Source of the DNA: GWF2-50-93 sp049297395
GTDB lineage: Bacteria; Verrucomicrobiota; Lentisphaeria; Victivallales; GWF2-50-93
Assembly: GCA_049297395.1 (NCBI GenBank)
Contig: JBAQUG010000094.1
Span: forward strand, 1 to 8,502
DNA length: 8,502 nt
Direction: 5' to 3'
Under the pieces are notes generated by a model. The model made no database searches and had not been told where the DNA came from. It was given only the letters and a program-made list of their open reading frames with translations. Both the position numbers and the translations under genes were made by a program. This document shows, piece by piece, positions 1 to 6,460 of the stretch. Each line of letters begins with the position of its first letter. The stretch's first letter is position 1.

Positions 1-44
1 GTTCTTCCCTTCCCCGCACCCCAACCCTTTCCAAACCTGTTTGC
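1..44. repeat. 44-bp interspersed repeat, copy 1 (leader type B)
   Basis: This segment matches 2986-3029 over 44 bases with one difference (A at 24, T at 3009). It contains the short palindrome CAAACCTGTTTG. It lies 11 bases beyond the stop codon of the GH127-like gene and is cut by the window edge, so it is unknown whether the hairpin adjoining the other copy is also present here. The match is seen directly. Its function is unknown; a leader or terminator-like element, or a mobile intergenic repeat, are the options. Confidence 0.8.
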
Positions 45-54
45 TCTCAACGCA

Positions 55-1665
55 TCATTGCTTTCCTCCATGTTCATCAAACGCATCCGGGTAGAACGGC
101 AGGAAATCGCTGTTGGGAGAGATGCCGATGATTTCATCGCCCCGCCAGGTGATGGAATAATCCACGCCGTCCGTACGCTCGATCTCGGTTGATACCGGCA
201 AATCGTAGGTCAGAGTTACTTCGGCGGGCATCAGATCCCTCGGCACGAAGGCGTAATCACCCACAATAAACAGCGGCAGGTTCTTCCCGGCAACGACAAG
301 CCGCACCGACTCCTTCGGTGTCCAGCGTGGCAGACGTATCCAGAGATTCACTTTTTTCTTGGGAGTAATCGTAACCGTGGCGATCTTTTCCCGTCGTGAA
401 GTGATGCACACATTTTTATCATTGTAATCAAAATGGAAATGGACACGCAGGTCCGTTTCATTGGCAACTACAATGTTATTATAAACATCAATAAGCGAAT
501 GCAGCACTGCGGCAGTGACGTCGGTGGTGGCCACCTTTTTGCCGTGAGGCATTCCCATGCAACCGCCTAGCGCCCCCAGCAACAACGGAACAAACTCAGA
601 TTGAATTTGTGGCGGCAACTCGCTGATCTGACAGGGTACCAGCCGCGCCCGGACGATGCGTTCCACATCATCCAGGTATTCAGTGTAATTGTGCCGCAAA
701 GCCAGCCACAACGCCAGCTGAGCGGCATCGCCGGGGGATGTCGTCTCTCCACCACTGTCTTTCGTCAAATCATGGCCAATAAAGCCAGATTTTTTCAACA
801 GTGTCCGGACGATCTTTTCGTATGTGGCGGAAACGGTATCAATATATTGTCGCTGACCGGTCAACTCACCAAACAGTAGCAGTCCGCGCAGCGTACCTAA
901 ATAGGAGTGTGTGTGGTCGGGCTTGCTGGCGAGGTTCAACCCTCCATCGGCCTGGGTTGAATTGGCAAAGTGGTACTCTGCGGATCTCTGTGCCAATACC
1001 AACGCTGCGCTGTCTCCGGTCGCCTGATAGAACCATATCAGCGCCTCGAGCATTCTCCCATGTGAACCTGTTGGGTCATAGTGGCGGCCCAGACGATTCG
1101 GATGTGTGGAGGATGTTTTAAACGCCTCGAAATTCCACGAACCGTCCGTATGCAGGGCGCAAAGCAATGTCTCGATCATGGAGTGTCCCTTCTTCTTAGC
1201 CCAAGCATCGTCCCGGTAGCGGACAAGCGCATGCAGGGCCAGCATGCCTTCTCGGAGGGAATGAAGCTCAAAGCAAGCACTAGCATTGGGATCGATGCAA
1301 ATGCTGTCGGAATTATCGAAGAAACGGTAGACATTCTCAAGCATCGCCTGCTTCAAATCGCCTGGCACATGGAAACCAGTCGCCTCTTCGAGTCGGAGCA
1401 TGGCATCCCACCAGCGGCCAAGGTTGTGACCAGGCCAACCTTTGCCTACCTTAACAGAGCCATCTGGGTTTGGGATTACGCACCAGTTAGGCAGGAAATC
1501 TTGCTTCAGGTCGAGATTGGACAGCAGGTTCCTGCCTGCCAGTTCCATTACGCCGCGCAGGTCAATGTGCGTCAGCATGTCTGGCGATCCCTTTGCCGGA
1601 AGCGGCATGGGATACATGCGGGGATTCGTTGTTGCTTGGGTTGTTTTATTTTTTGAGTTGCTCAC
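55..1665 (-). CDS. GH127-like (beta-L-arabinofuranosidase superfamily) alpha/alpha-barrel protein
   Basis: This is probably a cytoplasmic protein acting on sugars; the substrate cannot be named. No signal peptide or membrane segment is visible. The long N-terminal part (about residues 40-400 of 536) is helical with repeated Trp, His and Gly patches, such as GHNLGRWWDAML near residue 79 and ETTSPGDAAQLALWLALR near 307, as expected of six-hairpin (alpha/alpha)6 glycosidases. A C-terminal beta-rich part (about 430-490) carries NLWIRLPRW followed by a GDYAFVPR stretch, resembling the C-terminal beta domain of GH127/DUF1680 proteins. A Cys in GGCMGMPHG near 369 sits roughly where the family has its Cys-rich catalytic/zinc site, but the usual paired cysteines are missing, so activity is uncertain. 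An upstream in-frame ATG exists at 1698, but AGGAGGT lies 6 bases before the GTG at 1665, so I chose GTG. The gene has its own leader, shared with the epimerase gene upstream in the cluster. Confidence 0.66.
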   Translation of the reverse strand: MSNSKNKTTQATTNPRMYPMPLPAKGSPDMLTHIDLRGVMELAGRNLLSNLDLKQDFLPNWCVIPNPDGSVKVGKGWPGHNLGRWWDAMLRLEEATGFHVPGDLKQAMLENVYRFFDNSDSICIDPNASACFELHSLREGMLALHALVRYRDDAWAKKKGHSMIETLLCALHTDGSWNFEAFKTSSTHPNRLGRHYDPTGSHGRMLEALIWFYQATGDSAALVLAQRSAEYHFANSTQADGGLNLASKPDHTHSYLGTLRGLLLFGELTGQRQYIDTVSATYEKIVRTLLKKSGFIGHDLTKDSGGETTSPGDAAQLALWLALRHNYTEYLDDVERIVRARLVPCQISELPPQIQSEFVPLLLGALGGCMGMPHGKKVATTDVTAAVLHSLIDVYNNIVVANETDLRVHFHFDYNDKNVCITSRREKIATVTITPKKKVNLWIRLPRWTPKESVRLVVAGKNLPLFIVGDYAFVPRDLMPAEVTLTYDLPVSTEIERTDGVDYSITWRGDEIIGISPNSDFLPFYPDAFDEHGGKQ

Positions 1666-1680
1666 AATCGCACCTCCTGT

Positions 1681-1796
1681 CATTTCATTTTCTGCCACAT
1701 GCTGCCGTGATGCATCTTTACTATCTGAAAAATAACATCGTCTCCATAAAAGGGAATTGATAGAATGACATGATTCATGTATATTCTGACATGGAT
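1681..1796 (-). promoter_or_regulatory. Shared leader/promoter block (type A), copy upstream of the GH127-like gene
   Basis: Positions 1710-1796 match 4325-4411 over 87 ungapped bases with three differences. A weaker match extends to 1681 (including ATTTTCTGCC or close to it). Both copies lie just upstream of a minus-strand start codon. The block includes an imperfect palindrome at 1763-1786. The position suggests a promoter with operator or a structured 5' leader. No convincing -35/-10 pair could be assigned. Confidence 0.65.
1763..1786. promoter_or_regulatory. Candidate operator palindrome, copy 1
   Basis: The 24 bases contain ACATGATTCATGT flanked by GAATG on one side and TATTC on the other, giving nearly 11-bp arms around a single central base with one bulged base. 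Compared with the copy at 4378-4401 there is one change, which weakens one outer base pair. Binding by a transcription regulator is inferred; the regulator family is unknown. Confidence 0.45.
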
Positions 1797-1822
1797 AATT
1801 CCCGATAAAAACCGTAAAGGTT

Positions 1823-2914
1823 CTATTGTTTGTTCATGAACTCCGCAAAGATCGGAAGTACGCGGCGAAGTTCCGGCAACGGAAAGTTCTCGCTCAGTTC
1901 GAACATGAAGTTCCGGCTCGGTAGCCGCGAGAAAAAATTCTCCAGGTAGCGCAAGATATCCTTCTTGTCAAGCTGGCAGAAATATGCGGGAATATTGGCC
2001 ACGATGGCTTTGTTCGGCCAGGCGGCGAAGGCCTCTTCAATGGTCATGTCGCCGCCGACCTCGCGCAATGAGAACGATTCGACCACGTCGATGTCCGTCC
2101 GGGCGATCAAATCCTTCAGCGGTTTCATTGCACCGTCAAAATGGGCGGCAAGCACCTTGTCCCTGGCATGCACGAGCGCGGCCACCTGGTTGTAAAACGG
2201 AACACAATACTTCTCGAACATTGGCGGAGTGGTGATGCATCCCGTGACATTTTCTACCATCCAAACCACTTCGGCAGGAGAGTCAGCCACGATCCGGAAG
2301 GCATCAAGTTCCTTCCGCGCCAGAGCCTGGAGCAGATCCTCGACAACATCAGGAATCTCAAACAAGTCAAAATACAGGCGCTCCGTACCGCACAATTCGA
2401 GCAGCACTTTCTGGAAGGGGCTGCGGTCAGTGACCGCCAGTTCCACGCCGTCAGTACCGAGGTTGTCACGCGAATCCGACCAGCCGGCGTAATTCTCACG
2501 CAGCACCGTATTCTCGATCATGAACTTGACAACTGCATAATCTTCTGGTTTCTCAATGAGGAACTTCTTAACGTACAGGCTGTGATAACCCGGTTCCTCG
2601 TGCAACTCCTCATACACACTCCCCTTAGGCGTGTCGTACTGCCGCACGATGATGCGATGACCGTCCTGCCACTTGAACCGCACGGATGTCGTCGTGTCTT
2701 TGATTTCCCCCTCGAACATCCAGCCGTTCATGTGGCTCATGCCGGGAGCGATCCAGGAACAGACCGGCGTCCAGTGGATCCAGCCGCACCCCTGGTTCCG
2801 CAACTGGCGTTCATTGGCCCCCTGTGGAAGCAGGAACCCGCCATACGCCGCCCATGGAATTACGCCTGTGTTCTGTCGGCGGTAGACCGCCATTATTTGT
2901 TCATAAGATGTCAT
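1823..2914 (-). CDS. Uroporphyrinogen decarboxylase (URO-D) superfamily protein
   Basis: This 363-residue protein belongs by its overall pattern to the URO-D/MtaA/CmuA TIM-barrel superfamily. Family members decarboxylate uroporphyrinogen or transfer methyl groups to or from corrinoid proteins and thiols. The C-terminal half shows the typical signature HFDGAMKPLKDLI at 258-270 followed by DIDVVESFS (274-282), then a strand with NKAIVANIPA (301-310). The N-terminal arginines and sequence expected of HemE are not evident, and the setting is carbohydrate genes, so haem synthesis is unlikely. A methyltransferase-like role, or an unknown role in sugar metabolism, is more plausible. The start is supported by GAGGAG 6 bases before the ATG. 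It lies between the epimerase and GH127-like genes with its own leader (type B) rather than the one they share. The family call is solid; the substrate is unknown. Confidence 0.8.
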   Translation of the reverse strand: MTSYEQIMAVYRRQNTGVIPWAAYGGFLLPQGANERQLRNQGCGWIHWTPVCSWIAPGMSHMNGWMFEGEIKDTTTSVRFKWQDGHRIIVRQYDTPKGSVYEELHEEPGYHSLYVKKFLIEKPEDYAVVKFMIENTVLRENYAGWSDSRDNLGTDGVELAVTDRSPFQKVLLELCGTERLYFDLFEIPDVVEDLLQALARKELDAFRIVADSPAEVVWMVENVTGCITTPPMFEKYCVPFYNQVAALVHARDKVLAAHFDGAMKPLKDLIARTDIDVVESFSLREVGGDMTIEEAFAAWPNKAIVANIPAYFCQLDKKDILRYLENFFSRLPSRNFMFELSENFPLPELRRVLPIFAEFMNKQ

Positions 2915-2959
2915 TGCCAGCTCCTCGTATTGCTATTGCTATATGTCATACTTAATGAG

Positions 2960-2994
2960 GGGAAGCTAAAACCTTTTAAGGAAAGGTTCTTCCC
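2960..2994. repeat. Imperfect hairpin in the URO-D gene leader
   Basis: An inner stem AACCTTT (2970-2976) pairs with AAAGGTT (2982-2988) around a 5-base loop. An outer stem GGGAAG (2960-2965) pairs with CTTCCC (2989-2994), with a four-base bulge on one side. It overlaps the start of the 44-bp repeat and lies about 45 bases upstream of the URO-D start codon. Read on the plus strand it is followed by a pyrimidine-rich tail, which resembles a terminator, but no plus-strand gene is nearby. It may be an RNA leader structure for the URO-D gene or part of a dispersed repeat. Confidence 0.55.
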
Positions 2995-3029
2995 TTCCCC
3001 GCACCCCATCCCTTTCCAAACCTGTTTGC
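2986..3029. repeat. 44-bp interspersed repeat, copy 2 (leader type B)
   Basis: This copy is 43/44 identical to positions 1-44 and in the same orientation. Here it is joined to a hairpin (2960-2994) and stands upstream of the URO-D gene. It is purine-rich on the minus strand. Confidence 0.8.
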
Positions 3030-3100
3030 CCTTTAACTCTTCTATCACAAATTCGTGTATATGAACTTAACCGGCTTCGCCGGGGCTTAATAACTTTTTT

Positions 3101-3286
3101 GACAGGATTTACAGGATTCCAAGGATATTCATAGCAAGTTGCATTCATCGGGAAAGGAACGCGTCAGCAGAGTGACGCGGCTACAGCTTGGATTTGTTGT
3201 AGCCACGTCACTCTGCTGACGTGCTCTTTGATTGCAACTTAATATTTAAATCCATTTTAAAATCCCGTTTATCCTCTTATCCTGTC
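3101..3286. repeat. Nested inverted-repeat intergenic element enclosing the REP-like hairpin
   Basis: Three levels of symmetry share one centre. The outer pair is GACAGGAT (3101-3108) with ATCCTGTC (3279-3286). The middle pair is AAGTTGCA (3136-3143) with TGCAACTT (3233-3240). The inner pair is the 26-base arms of the hairpin at 3160-3223. Just outside it, at 3071-3083, is a small hairpin CCGGC-TTC-GCCGG. The stretch 2915-3319 has no convincing gene. The element follows the epimerase gene by about 35 bases on the minus strand and may end its transcript, though no T-tract terminator is seen. Confidence 0.6.
3160..3223. repeat. REP-like palindrome with 26-bp arms
   Basis: The left arm 3160-3185 (beginning CGCGTCAGCAGAGTGACG) and right arm 3198-3223 (TGTAGCCACGTCACTCTGCT and on) are reverse complements except at two positions, separated by a 12-base loop. 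Both mismatches would be tolerated as G-U or A-C pairs in one strand of RNA or DNA. The GC-rich, intergenic, near-perfect form is typical of repetitive extragenic palindromes. Copy number in the genome cannot be judged from one window. Confidence 0.75.
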
Positions 3287-3319
3287 TAAAATACAAATTC
3301 CTATATTTTTGTAATTACC

Positions 3320-4270
3320 TCACTCATTAGACAACAACTCTTCTTCGCGTTCCCGGAAATAGCTGACAGTCTGCTGGACCATTTTATCGAGAGCCTTTTT
3401 GTCAGGCTGTCCGTGCATGGCGGGATAGGGATCTCCTCCAGGCCCGAGCGGCTCGGGTGTGACAAACCTGCCGGACGCATTGAACCCGATACAGTACAGC
3501 GCCATGATGATTGTATCCAAATCCAGCGAACCCAGGCCAAGCGCGCAGCGGTTGCTGTCAGCCATGTGCAGGTTGACCAGGCGATCACCGGCCGCCATCA
3601 GCGCGTCGCCGATATGCTGTTCCTCCGTCTGCATGTGATAGACATCGCCGTTGATGTGCGCCACGCCTGGATGTTTGACGGCCTGGATGTACTTTTCGGC
3701 TTCCGCGAAAGTATGCACCAGACTGACCTCGGACGAACGGATGGGCTCTATGGCGGCCTTAATCCCGCTTTGCACGAACCAATCCCCCGCGATCCGCAAT
3801 GTTTCCGTGCTGCGGTGGAATTCCGCGTCGTCGCACGGCTGGGGCCGGCCCACGGCGCCCGGCACAACCAGGAGATATCCCGCGCCGACCTCCCTGGCGA
3901 AATCGAGTTCGCGTCGGATGTAGTCAAGCGCCTGCTGCCGCACGGCTCCGCTCGGACTTGAAAGGTCGTTCTCGCGTGAGAACATGCCGCAGACACCGAC
4001 CGCACTCACGCCATGATCCGACAAGATCCTGCTGGCCTCTGACGGCTTGTATCCGAGACCGGGACCGTAGTGGTTCCCGTGCAGTTCGATAAACCGGACA
4101 CCGGCCTTTTGGAGCCGTGCCGCTGAATCAGACAACGGCTCAATTCCGAACCCCCAGTTGCTCCAGGAGAGGTTAAGACGTTGCTTCAATCGCTCCGGCT
4201 TCTTCGCTTTCAACGCCTGGAACGCATCACGGATTTTGCCGTTTTTGATTTCATAATTCTGTTTTTTCAT
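3320..4270 (-). CDS. Sugar phosphate isomerase/epimerase-like TIM-barrel protein (AP endonuclease family 2)
   Basis: This protein of about 316 residues belongs to the xylose-isomerase-like TIM-barrel superfamily that includes D-tagatose/D-psicose 3-epimerases. These enzymes move a proton between adjacent carbons of a ketose using a divalent metal. Likely metal ligands, numbered from the chosen start, are Glu175 in AAIEP, Asp209 in NGDVYH, His235 in LHMADSNR and Glu273 in VTPEPLG, in the order and spacing expected of the family. FIELHGNHYG near residue 60 fits an early barrel strand. An upstream ATG exists at 4285, but it overlaps GGAGGG, which is ideally placed (8 bases) before the ATG at 4270, so the shorter protein MKKQNYE is preferred. 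The gene opens the minus-strand sugar block. Its leader is nearly identical to that of the GH127-like gene, so the two are probably co-regulated. The specific sugar is unknown. Confidence 0.82.
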   Translation of the reverse strand: MKKQNYEIKNGKIRDAFQALKAKKPERLKQRLNLSWSNWGFGIEPLSDSAARLQKAGVRFIELHGNHYGPGLGYKPSEASRILSDHGVSAVGVCGMFSRENDLSSPSGAVRQQALDYIRRELDFAREVGAGYLLVVPGAVGRPQPCDDAEFHRSTETLRIAGDWFVQSGIKAAIEPIRSSEVSLVHTFAEAEKYIQAVKHPGVAHINGDVYHMQTEEQHIGDALMAAGDRLVNLHMADSNRCALGLGSLDLDTIIMALYCIGFNASGRFVTPEPLGPGGDPYPAMHGQPDKKALDKMVQQTVSYFREREEELLSNE

Positions 4271-4295
4271 CTCATTTCCCTCCATTGTCTACTGT

Positions 4296-4411
4296 CAGTT
4301 AATTTTCTGCCGTATACTGGCACAATGCATCTTTACTATCTGGAAAATAACATCGTCTCCATAAAAGGGAATTGATAGAATGACATGATTCATGTACATT
4401 CTGGCATGGAT
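4296..4411 (-). promoter_or_regulatory. Shared leader/promoter block (type A), copy upstream of the epimerase gene
   Basis: This is the second copy of the block at 1681-1796. The 87-base core 4325-4411 differs at only three positions. The core ends 55 bases before the ATG here and 45 bases before the GTG in the other copy, so the layout relative to the genes is kept while the sequence closest to the ribosome binding site diverges. The palindrome at 4378-4401 lies at the far (upstream) end, about 110-130 bases before the start codon. Confidence 0.65.
4378..4401. promoter_or_regulatory. Candidate operator palindrome, copy 2
   Basis: GAATGACATGA and TCATGTACATTC face each other around one central T, forming 11-bp arms with a single bulged base. 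This copy is more symmetrical than the one at 1763-1786. Symmetry of this size is usual for sites bound by a protein dimer. The regulator is not in the window. Confidence 0.5.
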
Positions 4412-4487
4412 GGCACGTATTCAGTAAACTATTTTTGTATGGGTTTTCAAATGGAAAGGACAGGAATATTCATGCTGCCATTTGTTA

Positions 4488-5777
4488 TCAAACACAGTAT
4501 TTCCATGCAGGAATGACCTTTATGTCCAGCCCATTGACTTCAAGGTTTTCTTCTTCAGAATAAGTGACAATGCTCGCTGTTTTTGAGCCTATCTCCCTTG
4601 CTGTTTCAACAAGAGCGGACAATTCACGCCTTTTAGTGTCTGGCTCTGCGAGACTGTAGCAGACTTGGACTGGCAAGAGCTTTTTGTCTTCTGAAAGAAA
4701 AACGAAGTCCGTCTCCTTGCCACTTGCCGTCCTGTGATACCAGATTTTATCAGTTTTTCTTCTTAACTGGCAGAATATCAGATTTTCAAGGAGATGTCCG
4801 TTGTTGAGGAGTACGCTGGAACTCATCGATTTCACAAGGGAGTGGTCTATGGCATATATCTTCTGTGGATTGGCGTTCTGCTTTGAAACGGAAGGCGAAT
4901 TTATCCTGACAGGGAAGAAAAGGAAGGCATCGTTTGACCATTCCAGACAGTCCTTTACAAACGCCTTGCTCAACTTATATCCCGATGATTTGAGGTAGTC
5001 TGTCAATCTGTTCAATGAATGCAGGGATGCTACATTGTTTACAAGCCTGTGCCCGAGCTGGACAACCGCCTTTGGATGTATTGCATCAAACCGCTCGATT
5101 ATATCCCTGTGCAGTATCGAATTGAAATATTCCTGATGTGTCATTATTCTAAGCTTGTCGTTCATACCCATAACTTCAGGGAAACCGCCAACCGTGAAAT
5201 ACTTGTCAAAGGCGTTCTGGACAAGATGCCTGTTCTTTGATGTCATTGTCTTATGCTCTATCCGATTGTAATCCAGGAACTCGGCAAAGGAAAAAGGGAA
5301 AAGCTCCCACGTCAGCGACCTTCCTCTCATCTGCGTGGATATTTCCTTTGAAAGAAGCTTGGCGGACGAACCCGATATGAAGACATCGCATTTTTCCGTT
5401 CTCAGCAGGCGGTCAACATATTTCTCCCATCCCGACATCTCCTGTAGCTCGTCAAAGAAGAAGTATATGCGTTCCTTTGACTTCTTTTCCGGATAAAGCG
5501 AAAAATAGGCTTCCGTGACAAGGCTGAGTCTCCCTTCTTTGAGCGCATCAAGCCTGTCGTCAAAGAAGTTCAGATACAGGATGTTCTTCCTCGGCACTCC
5601 TTTGCCTGCAAGTTCGGACATTATCTGAGCCATAAGGGTTGACTTGCCGCATCTTCTCACACCGATGCAGACAAAAGCCTTCCCCTTGACGCTCTGATGC
5701 CTCAAATGCCTCTGCGTACCAGGAAAAAGCTCTTCATCCTGGGAATCAAGTATTATTTCCTTCAAAAGTTCGAGCAT
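4488..5777 (-). CDS. DUF4143-type AAA+ ATPase (variant nuclease-like motif)
   Basis: This 429-residue protein is an ATP-binding protein of the AAA-14/DUF4143 group, common in accessory regions of anaerobes and of unproven function. The Walker A motif is GVRRCGKST (39-47, Lys45), and Walker B is YFFFDELQE with Asp109-Glu110. A sensor-like strand is VFISGSSAKLL (132-142), followed by the family motif RGRS (151-154), ELFPFSFAEFL (158-168) and FTVGGFPEV (194-202). The C-terminal DUF4143 part carries GKETDFVF (353-360) and then LLPVQVCYSL (367-376). Here the PD-(D/E)xK-like E-x-K pair seen in the second ATPase is replaced by Q-x-C, so nuclease activity through that site is doubtful. A GCAGG about 7 bases before the ATG supports the start. 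The gene stands alone between the sugar block and the transposase remnant. It has length usual for the family and no frameshift. Confidence 0.85.
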   Translation of the reverse strand: MLELLKEIILDSQDEELFPGTQRHLRHQSVKGKAFVCIGVRRCGKSTLMAQIMSELAGKGVPRKNILYLNFFDDRLDALKEGRLSLVTEAYFSLYPEKKSKERIYFFFDELQEMSGWEKYVDRLLRTEKCDVFISGSSAKLLSKEISTQMRGRSLTWELFPFSFAEFLDYNRIEHKTMTSKNRHLVQNAFDKYFTVGGFPEVMGMNDKLRIMTHQEYFNSILHRDIIERFDAIHPKAVVQLGHRLVNNVASLHSLNRLTDYLKSSGYKLSKAFVKDCLEWSNDAFLFFPVRINSPSVSKQNANPQKIYAIDHSLVKSMSSSVLLNNGHLLENLIFCQLRRKTDKIWYHRTASGKETDFVFLSEDKKLLPVQVCYSLAEPDTKRRELSALVETAREIGSKTASIVTYSEEENLEVNGLDIKVIPAWKYCV

Positions 5778-5887
5778 TGTTAACCTGCTAATTGGTTATT
5801 GTTCTTACCGATATATCTATTAACTGGGAATATATCTTACCACTTTAGATTTGAATTTCAAGCGACAAGCCGTGCGCTTCCGCATAA

Positions 5888-6221
5888 ATATTCATCCCCC
5901 GGCAATGCCGGAATGCTCCGCTGGCGGAAGATGTGGTTGAAGTAGTCAGGGCGTATTTCAATCTTGATGACGTAAACAGGATTCTCGTAAGGGGGAAAGG
6001 CGATCCAAAATGCCGGAAAATTGCCATGTATTTGGTGTCCAAGCACTGTAGGAGGACTACGGGACTGTCTGAAATAGCCGCTCGTTACGGAGTAACCCTC
6101 AATGGCCTATCGTCCGCAGTCGCCGCTTTCAAGACGGCGCCTGCAGGAAACAAAAAATCTTCAAAGGCAGTTCGATGAGATCAAAATCATTTTTACAGAA
6201 AGAATGAAAAAGTATGTTTGA
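5888..6221 (+). pseudogene. 3' remnant of a RAYT-like (REP-associated tyrosine) transposase with DnaA-like C-terminal domain
   Basis: The frame is open from 5888 to the TGA at 6176-6178. From about 5924 it reads LAEDVVEVVRAYF and continues through KIAMYLVSKHC and TGLSEIAARYGV, a pattern like the helix-turn-helix of DnaA domain IV. This module forms the C-terminus of some IS200-like/RAYT transposases. The catalytic Y1 domain (His-hydrophobe-His and Tyr) is absent. Removing one G at 6136-6137 joins this frame to the +1 frame: AAFK-TRLQETKNLQRQFDEI and onward to the TGA at 6219-6221, which resembles the usual charged family tail. The gene therefore lacks its 5' part and has an apparent one-base insertion. 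It could express an 81-residue peptide from GTG at 5933, but no good ribosome binding site is present. It could be an orphan HTH protein instead. Confidence 0.6.
5899..5928. repeat. Paired short hairpins at the 5' edge of the transposase remnant
   Basis: CCGGC-AAT-GCCGG (5899-5911) is followed by TCCGC-TG-GCGGA (5917-5928). The first stem is the same as CCGGC-TTC-GCCGG at 3071-3083, with a different loop. Such small GC palindromes are typical targets of RAYT enzymes, so this could be a REP element inserted where the transposase body has been lost. Confidence 0.5.
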
Positions 6222-6460
6222 CCCCAAGTGGACCCATTTCGGATTTTATGAATGTTGTTTTTTGTGTATATTTCCTTGATTTGCAACAATCCATTCATCC
6301 AGCAATCCAATCATCCATGGGACGGTAGTGAAATAAGAACAAATAAAATAGGATAATCGCTTTACGGTGGATAAGCAGCTTGAACCTGCTGGGCAGAGGA
6401 AGTACATTAATGATAAGTTTATAAGTTTATTTTTAATGATATGCGGAGGCACCTCTCAAT
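6222..6460. other. Gene-free AT-rich intergenic stretch before the toxin-antitoxin pair
   Basis: No convincing gene is seen on either strand. The stretch contains a two-copy 14-base tandem repeat (6288-6317) and a tandem ATAAGTTT at 6413-6428, about 33 bases before the antitoxin start. The latter may be part of the antitoxin promoter or an autoregulatory site, as toxin-antitoxin operons commonly repress themselves, but no clear -35/-10 pair could be fixed. A ribosome binding site GCGGAGG is at 6443-6449. Confidence 0.4.
6288..6317. repeat. Two-unit 14-bp tandem repeat
   Basis: AATCCATTCATCCA (6288-6301) and AATCCAATCATCCA (6304-6317) differ at one base and are separated by GC. Simple ATCCA-type repeats of this kind are often intergenic; no function is implied. 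Confidence 0.75.

Noticed and set aside
1807..1822. Possible terminator after the URO-D gene (AACC...GGTTTTT on the minus strand)
   Set aside because: The stem is only four base pairs, too short to support a terminator call.
601..3064. Long plus-strand open frames opposite the minus-strand sugar genes, including one of 307 codons at 2141-3064
   Set aside because: They lie antisense to well-supported proteins, lack recognisable domains and ribosome binding sites, and read as low-quality Arg/Pro/Ser/His-rich sequence typical of shadow frames in GC-rich genes.
3101..3286. CRISPR array or group II intron in the repeat-rich gap
   Set aside because: There are no regularly spaced direct repeats and no intron-like domain V or reverse transcriptase; the symmetry is inverted and nested only.
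4448..4484. CAAATGG...CCATTTG inverted repeat between the first ATPase and the epimerase leader, as a terminator
   Set aside because: Seven base pairs around a 23-base loop with no T-run on the minus strand; likely chance.
5881..5930. Residual N-terminal RAYT motif (PGNA..MLR in another frame) fused to the C-terminal remnant
   Set aside because: The resemblance to the family's opening motif is short and out of frame, and the segment is also explained by two small palindromes.
6246..6452. 68-codon minus-strand frame in the gap before the antitoxin
   Set aside because: It spans tandem repeats and AT-rich intergenic sequence and has no recognisable domain or supported start.
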